Shown here piece by piece: positions 15,601 through 22,293 of a stretch of DNA of 28,537 nucleotides. Made by a program: the position numbers and the translations under genes. Below the pieces are notes generated by a model. The model was not told where the DNA came from and did no database searches. It saw only the letters and a program-made list of their open reading frames with translations. Every line of letters starts with the position of its first letter. Positions within the stretch are counted from its first letter, which is position 1. Location: NCBI GenBank assembly GCA_049295655.1, contig JBAQRB010000278.1:1-28537 (forward strand), read 5' to 3'. This DNA comes from CAJBIL01 sp049295655. Its GTDB lineage: Bacteria; Pseudomonadota; Gammaproteobacteria; Burkholderiales; Rhodocyclaceae.

Positions 15601-16738
15601 CAGCGTTACCGCCGTTGCCCCCCTTCGCACCGCCTCGTGCATTGATACTGCCGGCAAACCGCGTCGTATCGTCGGCCCAGACGATGACCTTGCCGCCGTC
15701 ACCGTTCTCCAGCGCGTCGGCCTGGATGCTTGCCTCCTTGCCGAAATAGGTGATCCGCGAATTCTGGATCGCGGCATTCTTGCCCTGATAGTCACCGCCG
15801 ACCAGCACGCTGCCGCCGCCGTTCCGGCCCGAGGCGTCGATCCGGGCGTTGTCGGTGAGCGCGACCCGCTGGCCGAGGACTTCGACATCGCCGCCCTTGG
15901 CGCCGGTCGCGCTGATCCGGCTGTCGCCGGTGAGCAGCGTGTCGCTGCTGGCCTTGAGGAAGATGCGGCCGCCTTCGCTGACCACGCTGGAGGCGTTGAG
16001 CGTTCCCGAATTTCTGACGAGTACGCCGGCGATGCCGATGCGGCCGGCTTCGGCGGTGATCGTTCCGAGGTTGGTCGCGTTGCCTTCGCTGCCGACCACG
16101 GCGACGCGGACGCCGGGAGTCGCCGTGTCGATCAGTTCGACGCGCTGGCCGGCGGCGAGCAGCACTTCGCCGTTCGGGGCGCTGATGATGCCGCCGTTGT
16201 CGACCTGCGCTGCGACGAGATAGACGCTGCCGCCGCTCGGCGTGGTGATCTCGCCAAGGTTCTGGACCTTGCCGGCGCCGGGCGTCTCGCCAAAGCGCAG
16301 GCGGTTGGCAAGAAAATCGCTGTTCGACAGATTGAGGGTGGAGGCGGCAAAGCCGGCGACATCGACGCGCGCCCCCTGACCGACCAGAACGCCGGCCGGA
16401 TTGATCAGGAAGACGCGGCCGTTCGATTGCAGTGCGCCAAGCAGTTGCGATGGGTCGTTGCCGAGTACGCGGTTGAGCACGCTGCTGTTCGCCGATGGCT
16501 GCACGAAGCGGGTGATTTCCTTGCTGCCGATCGAGAACGACTGCCAGTTGATGATCGCCTGGTTCGAGTTGGTGACGGTCAGCGTATTGCCATTCTGGGC
16601 AAAACTCGCGCTGCCATTGACGACGCTTGGGGCCACTGGCAAGGCAAAAACCAGCGGCGCGAAACAGGCGGCGACCGCTGTTGCGATCAGTGTGCGGGAG
16701 ATCGGCGTGGTTGTTTTTCTGCAGGTTTCGCTTTGCAT
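12563..16738 (-). CDS. TpsA exoprotein, filamentous-haemagglutinin-type adhesin
   Basis: A large secreted protein of type Vb (two-partner) secretion, 1391 residues. The ATG at 16738 follows AAGGAAA by 7 nt and opens an extended signal peptide (about 1-32). The TPS secretion domain (about 33-280) contains ITRFVQPSANSSVLNRV, SQLLGALQSNGRVFLINPAG (the NPNG-type motif) and VDVAGFAASTLNLSN, which should be recognised by the POTRA domains of TpsB. A long beta-helical region (about 280-1165) contains at least four diverged copies of one motif. It is followed by an Ala-rich helical repeat (about 1180-1235) and a Pro/Ser/Lys-rich tail ending KKKPAQCT. The likely role is a surface or released adhesin, perhaps for biofilm or cell contact. 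The gene is 148 bp after tpsB and overlaps fecR. Confidence 0.87.
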   Translation of the reverse strand: MQSETCRKTTTPISRTLIATAVAACFAPLVFALPVAPSVVNGSASFAQNGNTLTVTNSNQAIINWQSFSIGSKEITRFVQPSANSSVLNRVLGNDPSQLLGALQSNGRVFLINPAGVLVGQGARVDVAGFAASTLNLSNSDFLANRLRFGETPGAGKVQNLGEITTPSGGSVYLVAAQVDNGGIISAPNGEVLLAAGQRVELIDTATPGVRVAVVGSEGNATNLGTITAEAGRIGIAGVLVRNSGTLNASSVVSEGGRIFLKASSDTLLTGDSRISATGAKGGDVEVLGQRVALTDNARIDASGRNGGGSVLVGGDYQGKNAAIQNSRITYFGKEASIQADALENGDGGKVIVWADDTTRFAGSINARGGAKGGNGGNAEVSGKAYLDFKGTVDLSAKAGVAGTLLLDPTNITIGANADLNGDTTLGDDVTTDVLVGDNPAATSQITAAQVGTLLDTTSLSLAASNDITVSSAINKTTNTANITLILNAGNAIALNAPISAAAGGLSVELMAGAGGISQTAGIVTAEKLKITSSGNVNLTEGNLVGTLAASMSAGSLSFSNAQSLEIASIGGTNGIIFTGNSNPINISTSAGNLTLYQPILADGLGGGMITLTAANAIDLQAAITASNNSTPAGPVKLTAGAGGITSNAFGIITADALAVRSGGNVALDNAVNMVDKLAASVSGTNSNFKFVNGKALKVDTGPVVDNLTGISLTGIVGNYDSVNPNGVISLRAVDSPSSPTVWYPITQSAGALLAGKAVHAIGSTVDLQADNPTGVIAGEASGGSFKYKSSSPIFVTSVGSSLGIQNTGSGGDIVLTSTNDGVGQDQPISTKDVAGGGGFGLSLSSTADVMLQNVGNNFAVLSANVSTGSLAVHNSEDFTVGTVDAITGISTNNTNILLAAGTNKTLTVSNAINAGASGSVSLLADSLVLSNGITAAMVDIRPVTPGRPISVGSNIGGGHLNVIDLWQINAPSIGIGSDDVIKAAGAIAVSGITVGGTSLTDRHANTTRIGLLSGAGVTQSGAIDVHDLGISAGGTVDLSSANSVSKLAGKTSAGNFTFANSTGFEVTSMSGGTASHAYAMNGISTGGGNVSLTASAGDITLNQPINAGSGTVSLTTSSGSIQDNGNTAVNDVIAGSLTVSATGTSSFDAWGIAPTVSSGTNSIRTVDPAVTAANAAAAAAAAAAETQALADAKAAAEAKALADAEAAAETKALADAQAAAEAKALADAAAAVKALAEAEVLKAKEEAAVLTRVTEETVAKVAVVEAVVGAQTRTAAAMTPAPVALLRTETSGGSGTLFAGRSIGGSAGEFGAPSPDSQPVLTPFVGSTPFSGQAAPAGGLEIEGLPSESRPATSSGSASSKSASDKANQKSEKEATDDAKVAKKKPAQCT
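13053..13196. repeat. four tandem 36-bp repeats inside tpsA
   Basis: Four consecutive 36-bp units (13053-13088, 13089-13124, 13125-13160, 13161-13196) share the frame GCGTCGGCRAGYGCTTT then a GCGGCGGC core. They encode a 12-residue helical repeat of the form AAAEAKALADAx on the minus strand. The first and third units are almost identical; the fourth is the most diverged, and a partial unit adjoins at 13023-13052. Perfect 36-bp spacing without frame change suggests slippage- or recombination-driven length variation of a coiled-coil stalk. Confidence 0.85.
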
Positions 16739-16757
16739 CGTGCTTTCCTTCTGCTGG

Positions 16758-16797
16758 CCTTGCTTCGAGTCTATGTGCGATCCCGCACAAAGCAAGG
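16758..16797 (-). promoter_or_regulatory. long stem-loop in the tpsB-tpsA intergenic mRNA
   Basis: Two nested perfect inverted repeats occur here: CCTTGCTT (16758-16765) with AAGCAAGG (16790-16797), and TGTGCG (16774-16779) with CGCACA (16784-16789). In the minus-strand RNA the arms are continuous on the 5' side, giving a 14-bp helix with one 8-nt bulge and a 4-nt loop. It ends about 20 nt before the tpsA start and just upstream of its Shine-Dalgarno. There is no U-run after it, so it is not an ordinary terminator. Roles in mRNA processing, stability or differential expression of TpsA and TpsB are plausible. Confidence 0.7.
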
Positions 16798-16886
16798 TTG
16801 ATTCCGATCGCTGCCGGGGAACGGCGCCGTGCTGTCGATTGCCATTGCGCACCGCGTGCATCGATTGTCGAATTGCCGTTTTCCGC

Positions 16887-18563
16887 TCAGAAGCCGAGCG
16901 TGACGTTGAAATGCCCGCGCCATTCGTGGTCGAGCGTGTTCGATGCGCCGCCAAGCTGGGCGACGCCGTTGGCGTGCAGCACGTTGGCCAGGTCGAAGCG
17001 GGCGATGACGTCCTTCTTCAGGTCGTAGCGCAGCCCCATGCCGATGCTGTCGACGCCGACGATTTGCGTGCCGACACCGGTTCCGGCCGGCATGCGGTAG
17101 TTCCAGCCCCGGCTGGCGTCGTAGAAGGCGAGTGGGCGCAGGTTGCCCGGGAGTCCCAGGTGGCCGGCCAGGTTGGGCGCATGCAGTTCGAGATTGATGA
17201 CGTAGCCGCTGTCGGCGGCAACCACCCGTTCGTGGAAGCCGCGTACGGTTTGCGCGCCGGCAAGGCCGATCTGCTCGGCCGGGACAAGTGCCATGCCGAG
17301 GCTCGACTGGCCGCTGAATGCGACACGGACCATCCATTCGTCGACCAGTGCCTTCGATAGGCTGGCGCTGTAGCGCAGCGCGGAGAAGTTTTCCGGCGTG
17401 CTGCGGTTGCTGGCGACCAGCGAATAGCGGTCATTGACCGTCAGCCCGGCACTGGTGGTTGTCGTGTAGCGCGCGCCGGTCGGCAGGTTGTAGGCGTAGC
17501 CGACCTGAAAATCGGTGGCCATGCCGCTGCTCAGCCACTGGCCAGAGTAGGCCAGCGAGAGCGGGCGGGTGGTGTAGGGCGTGCAACCGGCCGACACGCC
17601 GAAGGGGACTGGCGTTCCGTCGCTCGAGCAGGTCGTGTCCATCAGCTTGATGTCCCAGCCGCCGACCAGTTTCGAGGTGTATTCGCCCTGCCGTGCAAAG
17701 TAGTGGTTCCAGCGCATGCCGATCATGTCGCCGCGGCCGGTCAGGCCGAGTGTGCCGCCGACCGACAGGGTGCTGGCCGGCGTGTTGGTGCTCGATTTTG
17801 CATAGAACAGATCGATGCTGTCGCCGATGCCGTAAAGCGGTATGCGGTAGCCCAGGCTGAAGATGTCGACGCGGCTGCCTTGCGGCATGTCGGGCGAGCC
17901 GGTGTAGGAGAAGGTCGCCGTATGGTCGCGGTTGAACAGGTTGGCGTGGCGCAGCGAGACGCCCGCGCGATGACGGCCCGAGGTCGGCGTGCCGGTGTTG
18001 TCGGCAGTGAGATAGGCGCGCAGCGGTGCTTCGTCAGTCACGCTGATTGCGGCGTCGAGCGTACCGGGCGCCTGGCCGACGCCAAGAACGACATCGAGCT
18101 GCCGGGCGGGGTTTTCGTTGGCGAGCTGGATGTTTTCCGAGAGCTGGCGCGTGTTCGGGCTGCTGCCCTCGCGCAATGAGGGCAGGGTCGCGCGGATGTT
18201 GGCCTGGTCGAAGTGCTGATTGCCCTTGACGGTCACCGTGGCGATCGGAATTTCCTCAACGGCCAGAAGCAGCGTGCCGCTGGTCAGCTCCTGCTCGGGG
18301 ATGCTGACCTGGACGGCACCGAAACCTGCGTTGCGGTAGGCCGCTTCGAGCGCTTCGAGTGCATGCTGGATGTCGCGAAAGGTTTTCCCCCGGCCGATAT
18401 GCCGTGCGACGACATCTTCCAGCTGGGATGCGGGCAGCAAGGTGTTGCCGGTGACGCGGATGCGCTGCAGGTCGAATGCATCGTCTGCTGCCTGTAGCGA
18501 AGCGGAACCCAGGATGGCGGCAATGGCCCATGCCCGAAGGCGGGGGGGCGGCAAATATGCCAT
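16887..18563 (-). CDS. TpsB outer-membrane transporter, FhaC/ShlB family
   Basis: The Omp85-superfamily pore that exports the TpsA protein encoded next to it. From the ATG at 18563 it is 558 residues; a TTG six codons upstream (18581) is an alternative. A signal peptide (MAYLPPPRLRAWAIAAILGS then ASLQA) is followed by POTRA domain 1 (FDLQRIRVTGNTLLP to LLLAVEE, about 30-104) and a second POTRA (ATVTVKGNQHFDQANIRATLP). A 16-strand barrel comes next, with the RHRAGVSLRHANLFNRDHTA region and the conserved loop-6 motif TVRGFHERVV. The protein ends in Phe (VTLGF), typical of barrels recognised by BamA. It is the first gene of the operon tpsB-tpsA-fecR and has a good sigma-70 promoter upstream. Confidence 0.9.
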   Translation of the reverse strand: MAYLPPPRLRAWAIAAILGSASLQAADDAFDLQRIRVTGNTLLPASQLEDVVARHIGRGKTFRDIQHALEALEAAYRNAGFGAVQVSIPEQELTSGTLLLAVEEIPIATVTVKGNQHFDQANIRATLPSLREGSSPNTRQLSENIQLANENPARQLDVVLGVGQAPGTLDAAISVTDEAPLRAYLTADNTGTPTSGRHRAGVSLRHANLFNRDHTATFSYTGSPDMPQGSRVDIFSLGYRIPLYGIGDSIDLFYAKSSTNTPASTLSVGGTLGLTGRGDMIGMRWNHYFARQGEYTSKLVGGWDIKLMDTTCSSDGTPVPFGVSAGCTPYTTRPLSLAYSGQWLSSGMATDFQVGYAYNLPTGARYTTTTSAGLTVNDRYSLVASNRSTPENFSALRYSASLSKALVDEWMVRVAFSGQSSLGMALVPAEQIGLAGAQTVRGFHERVVAADSGYVINLELHAPNLAGHLGLPGNLRPLAFYDASRGWNYRMPAGTGVGTQIVGVDSIGMGLRYDLKKDVIARFDLANVLHANGVAQLGGASNTLDHEWRGHFNVTLGF

Positions 18564-18600
18564 TGTAGAAACCGCTTTCAATTGTGGCGAAATGTCAATG

Positions 18601-18629
18601 AATATAAACGTTAATGCGGAAATTGTCTG
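18601..18629 (-). promoter_or_regulatory. sigma-70 promoter of the TPS operon
   Basis: On the minus strand CAGACA (-35, 18629-18624, 4 of 6 matches) and TATATT (-10, 18606-18601, 5 of 6) are separated by exactly 17 bp. The expected start near 18594 gives a leader of about 30 nt to the tpsB ATG. The surrounding DNA is clearly richer in A/T than the flanking coding sequence. Confidence 0.62.
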
Positions 18630-18693
18630 CTACTGTAGCGCTTCTTCGCTGCGGTGCACGGCCCGTTGTCGCGGGAATGCAACGGGGCGGCGA

Positions 18694-18891
18694 TCAGAAC
18701 AGCTTGCCGACCAAAAGCAGGGTCAGTGAAAGCAGCAGGGTCGATGAGAACGGAAAGCGGTAATTCCGGCCCCGGTAGCGGAAGGTGAAATCACCCGGCA
18801 GCCGCCCGAGGCGCAGGTGGCGTGACAGCCAGGGGACACACAGGCCAAGAATGGCGACGGCAACGGCGAGCGTAAGGATCCATTTCGGCAT
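18694..18891 (-). CDS. DUF2905 family small membrane protein
   Basis: A 65-residue protein with two hydrophobic helices (PKWILTLAVAVAILGLCVPW and STLLLSLTLLLVGKLF) around a conserved basic loop, HLRLGRLPGDFTFRYRGRNY. The loop with RLPGDF and the two-helix layout are typical of DUF2905. The ATG at 18891 is chosen because it gives the family length (about 65); the frame is open further upstream to 19005, but that part does not look conserved. The ribosome site is weak. Function is unknown. It lies upstream of the TPS promoter on the same strand and is divergent from the alpha/beta hydrolase gene. Confidence 0.82.
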   Translation of the reverse strand: MPKWILTLAVAVAILGLCVPWLSRHLRLGRLPGDFTFRYRGRNYRFPFSSTLLLSLTLLLVGKLF

Positions 18892-19083
18892 GGGATAATT
18901 TGCCCGGCAAGTGGTGGACGGTCGAAATACGGGTGACACGGGTGGCAAGGCCGGTTTTCCCGCTTCCCGCGTCGGCATTGCCAGACCAATCCTGTATTTA
19001 AACACGGTAATTTAGCGGGCAGGACCAAGAGTGATGGCCAATTTTTCAGGCGGGGCTTCACCCGTCGTTTCGCGGACGGCAAG

Positions 19084-19890
19084 ATGATCAAGCGCAAAGT
19101 TGAAGGCCTTGAAGTGCTTTCGTGTTCCTCGAAGGACAAGAAGGCGAATGCAACGCCGCTGCTTTTCGTGCACGGCTCGTTTTCCGGCGCCTGGGTCTGG
19201 GACGAGCATTTCCTGCCCTATTTCGCCGCCCAGGGCTACGACGCGCATGCGCTTTCGCTGCGCGGACATGGCGACAGCTTTGGTCACGAACACCTCGATG
19301 CGCACAGTGTGCATGACTACGTCGACGATCTGGCGACGGTGATCGGCGACCTGGGCACGGCACCGGTGCTGATCGGGCATTCGATGGGCGGTTTTGTCGT
19401 TCAGAAATACCTTGAGCGTCACGCCGTGCCGGCCGCCGTGCTGATGTGCTCGGTGCCGCCGCAGGGGCTGGTCGCCGCGCAGTTCTCGATGATGTTCCAG
19501 AAGCCGGGTTTGATGATCGAACTGAACCGCCTGCTCGGCGGCGAGGATGTGTCGCTCGATATCCTGCGCGAAGCCCTGTTCGCACAGGACATCCCGGTAG
19601 CGACGCTGGAGCGTTACTACCGGAAAATGCAGCAGGAATCGCAGCGCGCGATCTGGGACATGTCGATGTTCAACCTGCCGGCGATCGACCGCATGCACCG
19701 GCCGCCCCTGCTTGTCCTCGGGGCGGAACAGGATCATCTGATGCCGGCGTTCCTGGTGCAGACGACGGCGCAGACCTACGGCGTGCCGAGCCGGATTTTC
19801 CGTGGCTTGGGCCACGGTGTGATGCTGGAAAAGGACTGGCTGCAGGTCGCCGAAGCGGTGCGCGACTGGCTGCTCGAACAGCCTCTTTAG
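19084..19890 (+). CDS. alpha/beta hydrolase
   Basis: A 268-residue cytosolic hydrolase of the alpha/beta fold. The oxyanion-hole region is LLFVHGSFSGAWVWD (about 27-40) and LRGHGDS follows. The nucleophile is Ser100 in LIGHSMGGFV. The catalytic acid is probably Asp in LGAEQDHLMP and the histidine lies in GLGHGVMLEKDW near the C-terminus. A cap domain (about 130-200) carries many Met and Leu residues, suggesting a hydrophobic substrate. Substrate cannot be told from sequence; lipase, esterase or thioesterase activity are all possible. No signal peptide is present. A weak GACGGCAAG precedes the ATG, and the gene is convergent with yjfB. Confidence 0.85.
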   Translation: MIKRKVEGLEVLSCSSKDKKANATPLLFVHGSFSGAWVWDEHFLPYFAAQGYDAHALSLRGHGDSFGHEHLDAHSVHDYVDDLATVIGDLGTAPVLIGHSMGGFVVQKYLERHAVPAAVLMCSVPPQGLVAAQFSMMFQKPGLMIELNRLLGGEDVSLDILREALFAQDIPVATLERYYRKMQQESQRAIWDMSMFNLPAIDRMHRPPLLVLGAEQDHLMPAFLVQTTAQTYGVPSRIFRGLGHGVMLEKDWLQVAEAVRDWLLEQPL

Positions 19891-19922
19891 AAAACGCACC
19901 CCCCGGAAAGGCGCCCGGGGAG
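19891..19922 (-). terminator. probable intrinsic terminator of the yjfB-type gene
   Basis: In the minus-strand RNA CUCCCCGG (19922-19915) pairs with CCGGGGGG (19906-19899) around an 8-nt loop. A short U-run (GCGUUUUC) follows a few bases later. It starts six bases after the small gene's stop. The offset U-run makes termination moderate at best; on the plus strand it lies just after the hydrolase stop but has no T-run. Confidence 0.45.
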
Positions 19923-19927
19923 AGCGG

Positions 19928-20122
19928 TCAGGCGAAGGTATTGACGCCGTTCCCCATGCTGGCGGTCGTGCCTTTGGCTGGCGAAGGCAGCGCCTGGATC
20001 AGCTGCATTGCGCTGTTCTCGGCGATTTCATTGGCCTTTTTCAGCACCGTGAGGGCGACGGCATCACCCGTGTCGGCGCGACTGAGTGTGCTTGATACGT
20101 TCGCTATACTGCCGATATCCAT
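19928..20122 (-). CDS. YjfB-family putative motility protein
   Basis: A 64-residue protein matching the small YjfB motility family: MDIGSIANVSSTLSRADTGD, then TVLKKANEIAENSAMQLIQA and a C-terminal GNGVNTF. The central VLKKA amphipathic helix and terminal NG-x-NTFA are family features. The start is firm: AAGGAG lies 6 nt before the ATG. A sigma-28 promoter lies about 20 nt upstream of that, which matches a flagellar role. The molecular function is not known. No other flagellar gene is present in the window, so it is an isolated member of the regulon. Confidence 0.8.
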   Translation of the reverse strand: MDIGSIANVSSTLSRADTGDAVALTVLKKANEIAENSAMQLIQALPSPAKGTTASMGNGVNTFA

Positions 20123-20149
20123 CGTCGTCTCCTTGTCTCTGCCAGCCTG

Positions 20150-20177
20150 TTATCGGCGGCAATCCGGGAAAACCTTA
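20150..20177 (-). promoter_or_regulatory. flagellar sigma-28 (FliA) promoter
   Basis: On the minus strand TAAGGTTT (from 20177) is followed by a perfect GCCGATAA -10 element (20157-20150), with 12 bp between them. The E. coli FliA consensus is TAAAGTTT-N11-GCCGATAA, so there is one mismatch and one extra spacer base. The expected start near 20143 gives a leader of about 20 nt carrying the AAGGAG ribosome site of the YjfB-type gene. Confidence 0.7.
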
Positions 20178-20206
20178 GCCCGGCCCGGCGTTTTTGTCCA
20201 TCCGTC

Positions 20207-21376
20207 TCAGAGCGTCGCGCTGCGGTCTCCCTGACGGAAGCCGAGCAACGGCTCGGCAATCCCTTTGCCGAGGGCGATGACCTTGAACAACTCGCCCATT
20301 TCGGCCGGCGAAATCAGTTTCTGTGCCGCGTTGGCGAGCGGCAGGTAGCGCGTCGGGTCGCTCGCCGGCGTGCGTGCGAGGACGTCGGTCAATCCGCAGT
20401 TGAACAGGAAGGTCGCCTGCGTCGTGTAGCCGAGCAGGTCGAGGCCCGCCGTACAGCCGGCATCGACGATGGCGGTGAAATCCACATGCGCGGTGATGTC
20501 CTGCAAGCCCGGCAGATAGAAGGGCTCGCCGTGCGCGTAGTGACGGTAATGACACATCAGCGTGCCGGCGTTGCGCTGCGGGTGATAGTACTCGCGCTGC
20601 GGGAAGCCGTAGTCGATCAGCAGCAGCGCGCCGCGTCCGATAATCCCTGCCCACGCACCGACCCAGGCCGGTGCGGCGAGGCAGATTTCGCTCAGGTAGC
20701 CGGGCGGGATGGCTTGGTCGTCGGCCAGCAGCTGCGCGCGCTCGAGCAGGTGGCCGCTGGCCGGCCGGTCTTCCCAGACGAAGCTGCCGTCGCGGACGAC
20801 CACGCCGCGCTCGCAAATCGCCGAGCAGTGCGCGTCGTCGCGCCAGGCGACGAGGTGCACCGGCAGCGCATCGAGCAGTTCATTGGCGATGACCAGGCCG
20901 TCAAAGCGCTCGGGCAGGCGGTCGATCCAGCTGACCCGTGCGAGCAGGTGCGGCGCGCTTTGGCCAATCGTTTCACGTTGCCGTTCGCGCAACTCGCCCG
21001 ACAGGTCGAGGATGCGGTAGTGCACCGGCAGGCTGTCGCACCGTTCCAGTTCGAGCAGCAGGTCGGCGGCGAGCCGTCCCGACCCGGCGCCGACCTCGAT
21101 CACTTCGCTCAGGCCCATTGTCATGAATTGCACGACCTGCGCGGCGAGCGTCTGGGCAAACGCCGGGGAAAGCTCCGGCGCCGTGACGAAATCGCCGGCT
21201 GCCCCGAATTTTCGTGCGCCCCCCGAGTAATAGCCCATCCCCGGCGCGTAGAGCGCCAGTTCCATGAAACGGTCAAAGCCGATCCAGCCGCCGGAACGGG
21301 CGATTTCGGCGCCGATCTGGTCAGTCAGTGCCGCGCTGTAGGCGAGCGCGTCGGCATCGGGAGTTGGCAGGGACAT
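20207..21376 (-). CDS. class I SAM-dependent methyltransferase, MidA/NDUFAF7 family (COG1565)
   Basis: A 389-residue cytosolic protein related to mitochondrial NDUFAF7 (MidA), which methylates an arginine of complex I subunit NDUFS2. Family marks are MELALYAPGMGYYSGG (about 38-53), KFGAAGDFVTAPELSPAFA (about 56-74), the SAM loop EVIEVGAGSGRLAADLL (about 91-107), IANELLDALPVH and LLLIDYGFPQREYYHPQR. The bacterial substrate is not established. The gene is divergent from the pteridine reductase gene. The start codon overlaps no neighbour; the ATG at 21376 is followed by MSLPTPDADALAYSAALTDQ, usual for the family. The 84-bp gap after its stop holds the sigma-28 promoter of the next gene. Confidence 0.87.
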   Translation of the reverse strand: MSLPTPDADALAYSAALTDQIGAEIARSGGWIGFDRFMELALYAPGMGYYSGGARKFGAAGDFVTAPELSPAFAQTLAAQVVQFMTMGLSEVIEVGAGSGRLAADLLLELERCDSLPVHYRILDLSGELRERQRETIGQSAPHLLARVSWIDRLPERFDGLVIANELLDALPVHLVAWRDDAHCSAICERGVVVRDGSFVWEDRPASGHLLERAQLLADDQAIPPGYLSEICLAAPAWVGAWAGIIGRGALLLIDYGFPQREYYHPQRNAGTLMCHYRHYAHGEPFYLPGLQDITAHVDFTAIVDAGCTAGLDLLGYTTQATFLFNCGLTDVLARTPASDPTRYLPLANAAQKLISPAEMGELFKVIALGKGIAEPLLGFRQGDRSATL

Positions 21377-21491
21377 GGTCGTTCAGGCGCAAGTGGCGGT
21401 AGAGCGCGAATGATCGGCGATGCGGCGGCACTTGGCAATCGCGGTGTGGGCATCGGTGTGGTCATTATTCGCTCATGCCCGACATATCCGT

Positions 21492-21497
21492 TAAAAT
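21492..21497 (+). promoter_or_regulatory. -10-like element upstream of the pteridine reductase gene
   Basis: TAAAAT (5 of 6 to the -10 consensus) lies 34 bp upstream of the GTG start. The expected -35 position shows no clear match, so this is a weak call. It matters because a transcript starting here would exclude the upstream ATG at 21475 as the start. Confidence 0.35.
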
Positions 21498-21531
21498 CCG
21501 CCCCCTTGAAGGCATCGTTCAGGAGTCTGGC

Positions 21532-22269
21532 GTGAGCGGCAAAACCGTACTGGTGACCGGCGCAGCGAAACGGGTGGGGAGCGCCATCGCGCGCGAACTG
21601 CACGCCGCCGGCAGCAAGGTGATGCTGCACTACCGCAGCGACGCCGCCGGTGCCGGGCTGCTGGTTGCCGAGCTCAATGCCTTGCGCCCGGATTCGGCGG
21701 CCTGCCTGCAAGCCGATCTGCTCGACATCGAAGCGTTGCCGCGGCTGATCGACGCAACGCTGGAAAAATTCGGACGCCTCGACGGGCTGGTCAATAACGC
21801 TTCGAGCTTTTTTGCCACCCCGCTCGGGAAAATCGATCTGGCGGCGTGGCACAGCCTCGTGGGCAGCAACCTGCAGGCCCCCCTGTTCCTGACCCAGGCC
21901 GCAGCGCCGCATCTGCGTGCCAGCCGCGGGGCGGTGGTCAATATCACCGATATTCATGCCGAACGCCCGCTCGCCGGTTATCCGCTCTATTGCGCGGCAA
22001 AGGCCGGCCTGCTCGGACTGACGCGGGCGCTGGCCATCGAAATGGCGCCGCTGGTGCGCGTGAATGCCGTTGCGCCGGGCCCCATCCTGTGGCCCGACGA
22101 CAATGCCTTCGACGACGTCGCGCGCGATCAAATCGTCGCCCATACCCTGCTGCAGCGCGAGGGCCTGCCGCAGGAGATTGCGCGCACGGTGCGTTTTTTG
22201 CTCGATGAAGCGAGTTACGTCACCGGGCAGGTGATCAACGTCGATGGCGGTCGAACCGCCCATTTGTAA
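21532..22269 (+). CDS. pteridine reductase (short-chain dehydrogenase)
   Basis: An NADPH-dependent reductase of dihydrofolate and dihydropterin type substrates, in the PTR1/FolM group. I start it at GTG 21532 because AGGAG lies 6 nt upstream and the protein then begins MSGKTVLVTGAAKRVG; an in-frame ATG at 21475 would add 19 unlikely residues. The protein is 245 residues. The nucleotide-binding loop TGAAKRVG (about 9-16), LVNNASSF, and the catalytic set Asp140, Tyr153 and Lys157 keep exactly the Asp-x12-Tyr-x3-Lys spacing of PTR1. The C-terminal ASYVTGQVINVDGG is standard. Its stop lies 24 bp before ttcA, so the two are probably co-transcribed. Confidence 0.87.
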   Translation: MSGKTVLVTGAAKRVGSAIARELHAAGSKVMLHYRSDAAGAGLLVAELNALRPDSAACLQADLLDIEALPRLIDATLEKFGRLDGLVNNASSFFATPLGKIDLAAWHSLVGSNLQAPLFLTQAAAPHLRASRGAVVNITDIHAERPLAGYPLYCAAKAGLLGLTRALAIEMAPLVRVNAVAPGPILWPDDNAFDDVARDQIVAHTLLQREGLPQEIARTVRFLLDEASYVTGQVINVDGGRTAHL

Positions 22270-22293
22270 CCACCACCGTTTGAGAGAGTCTTT

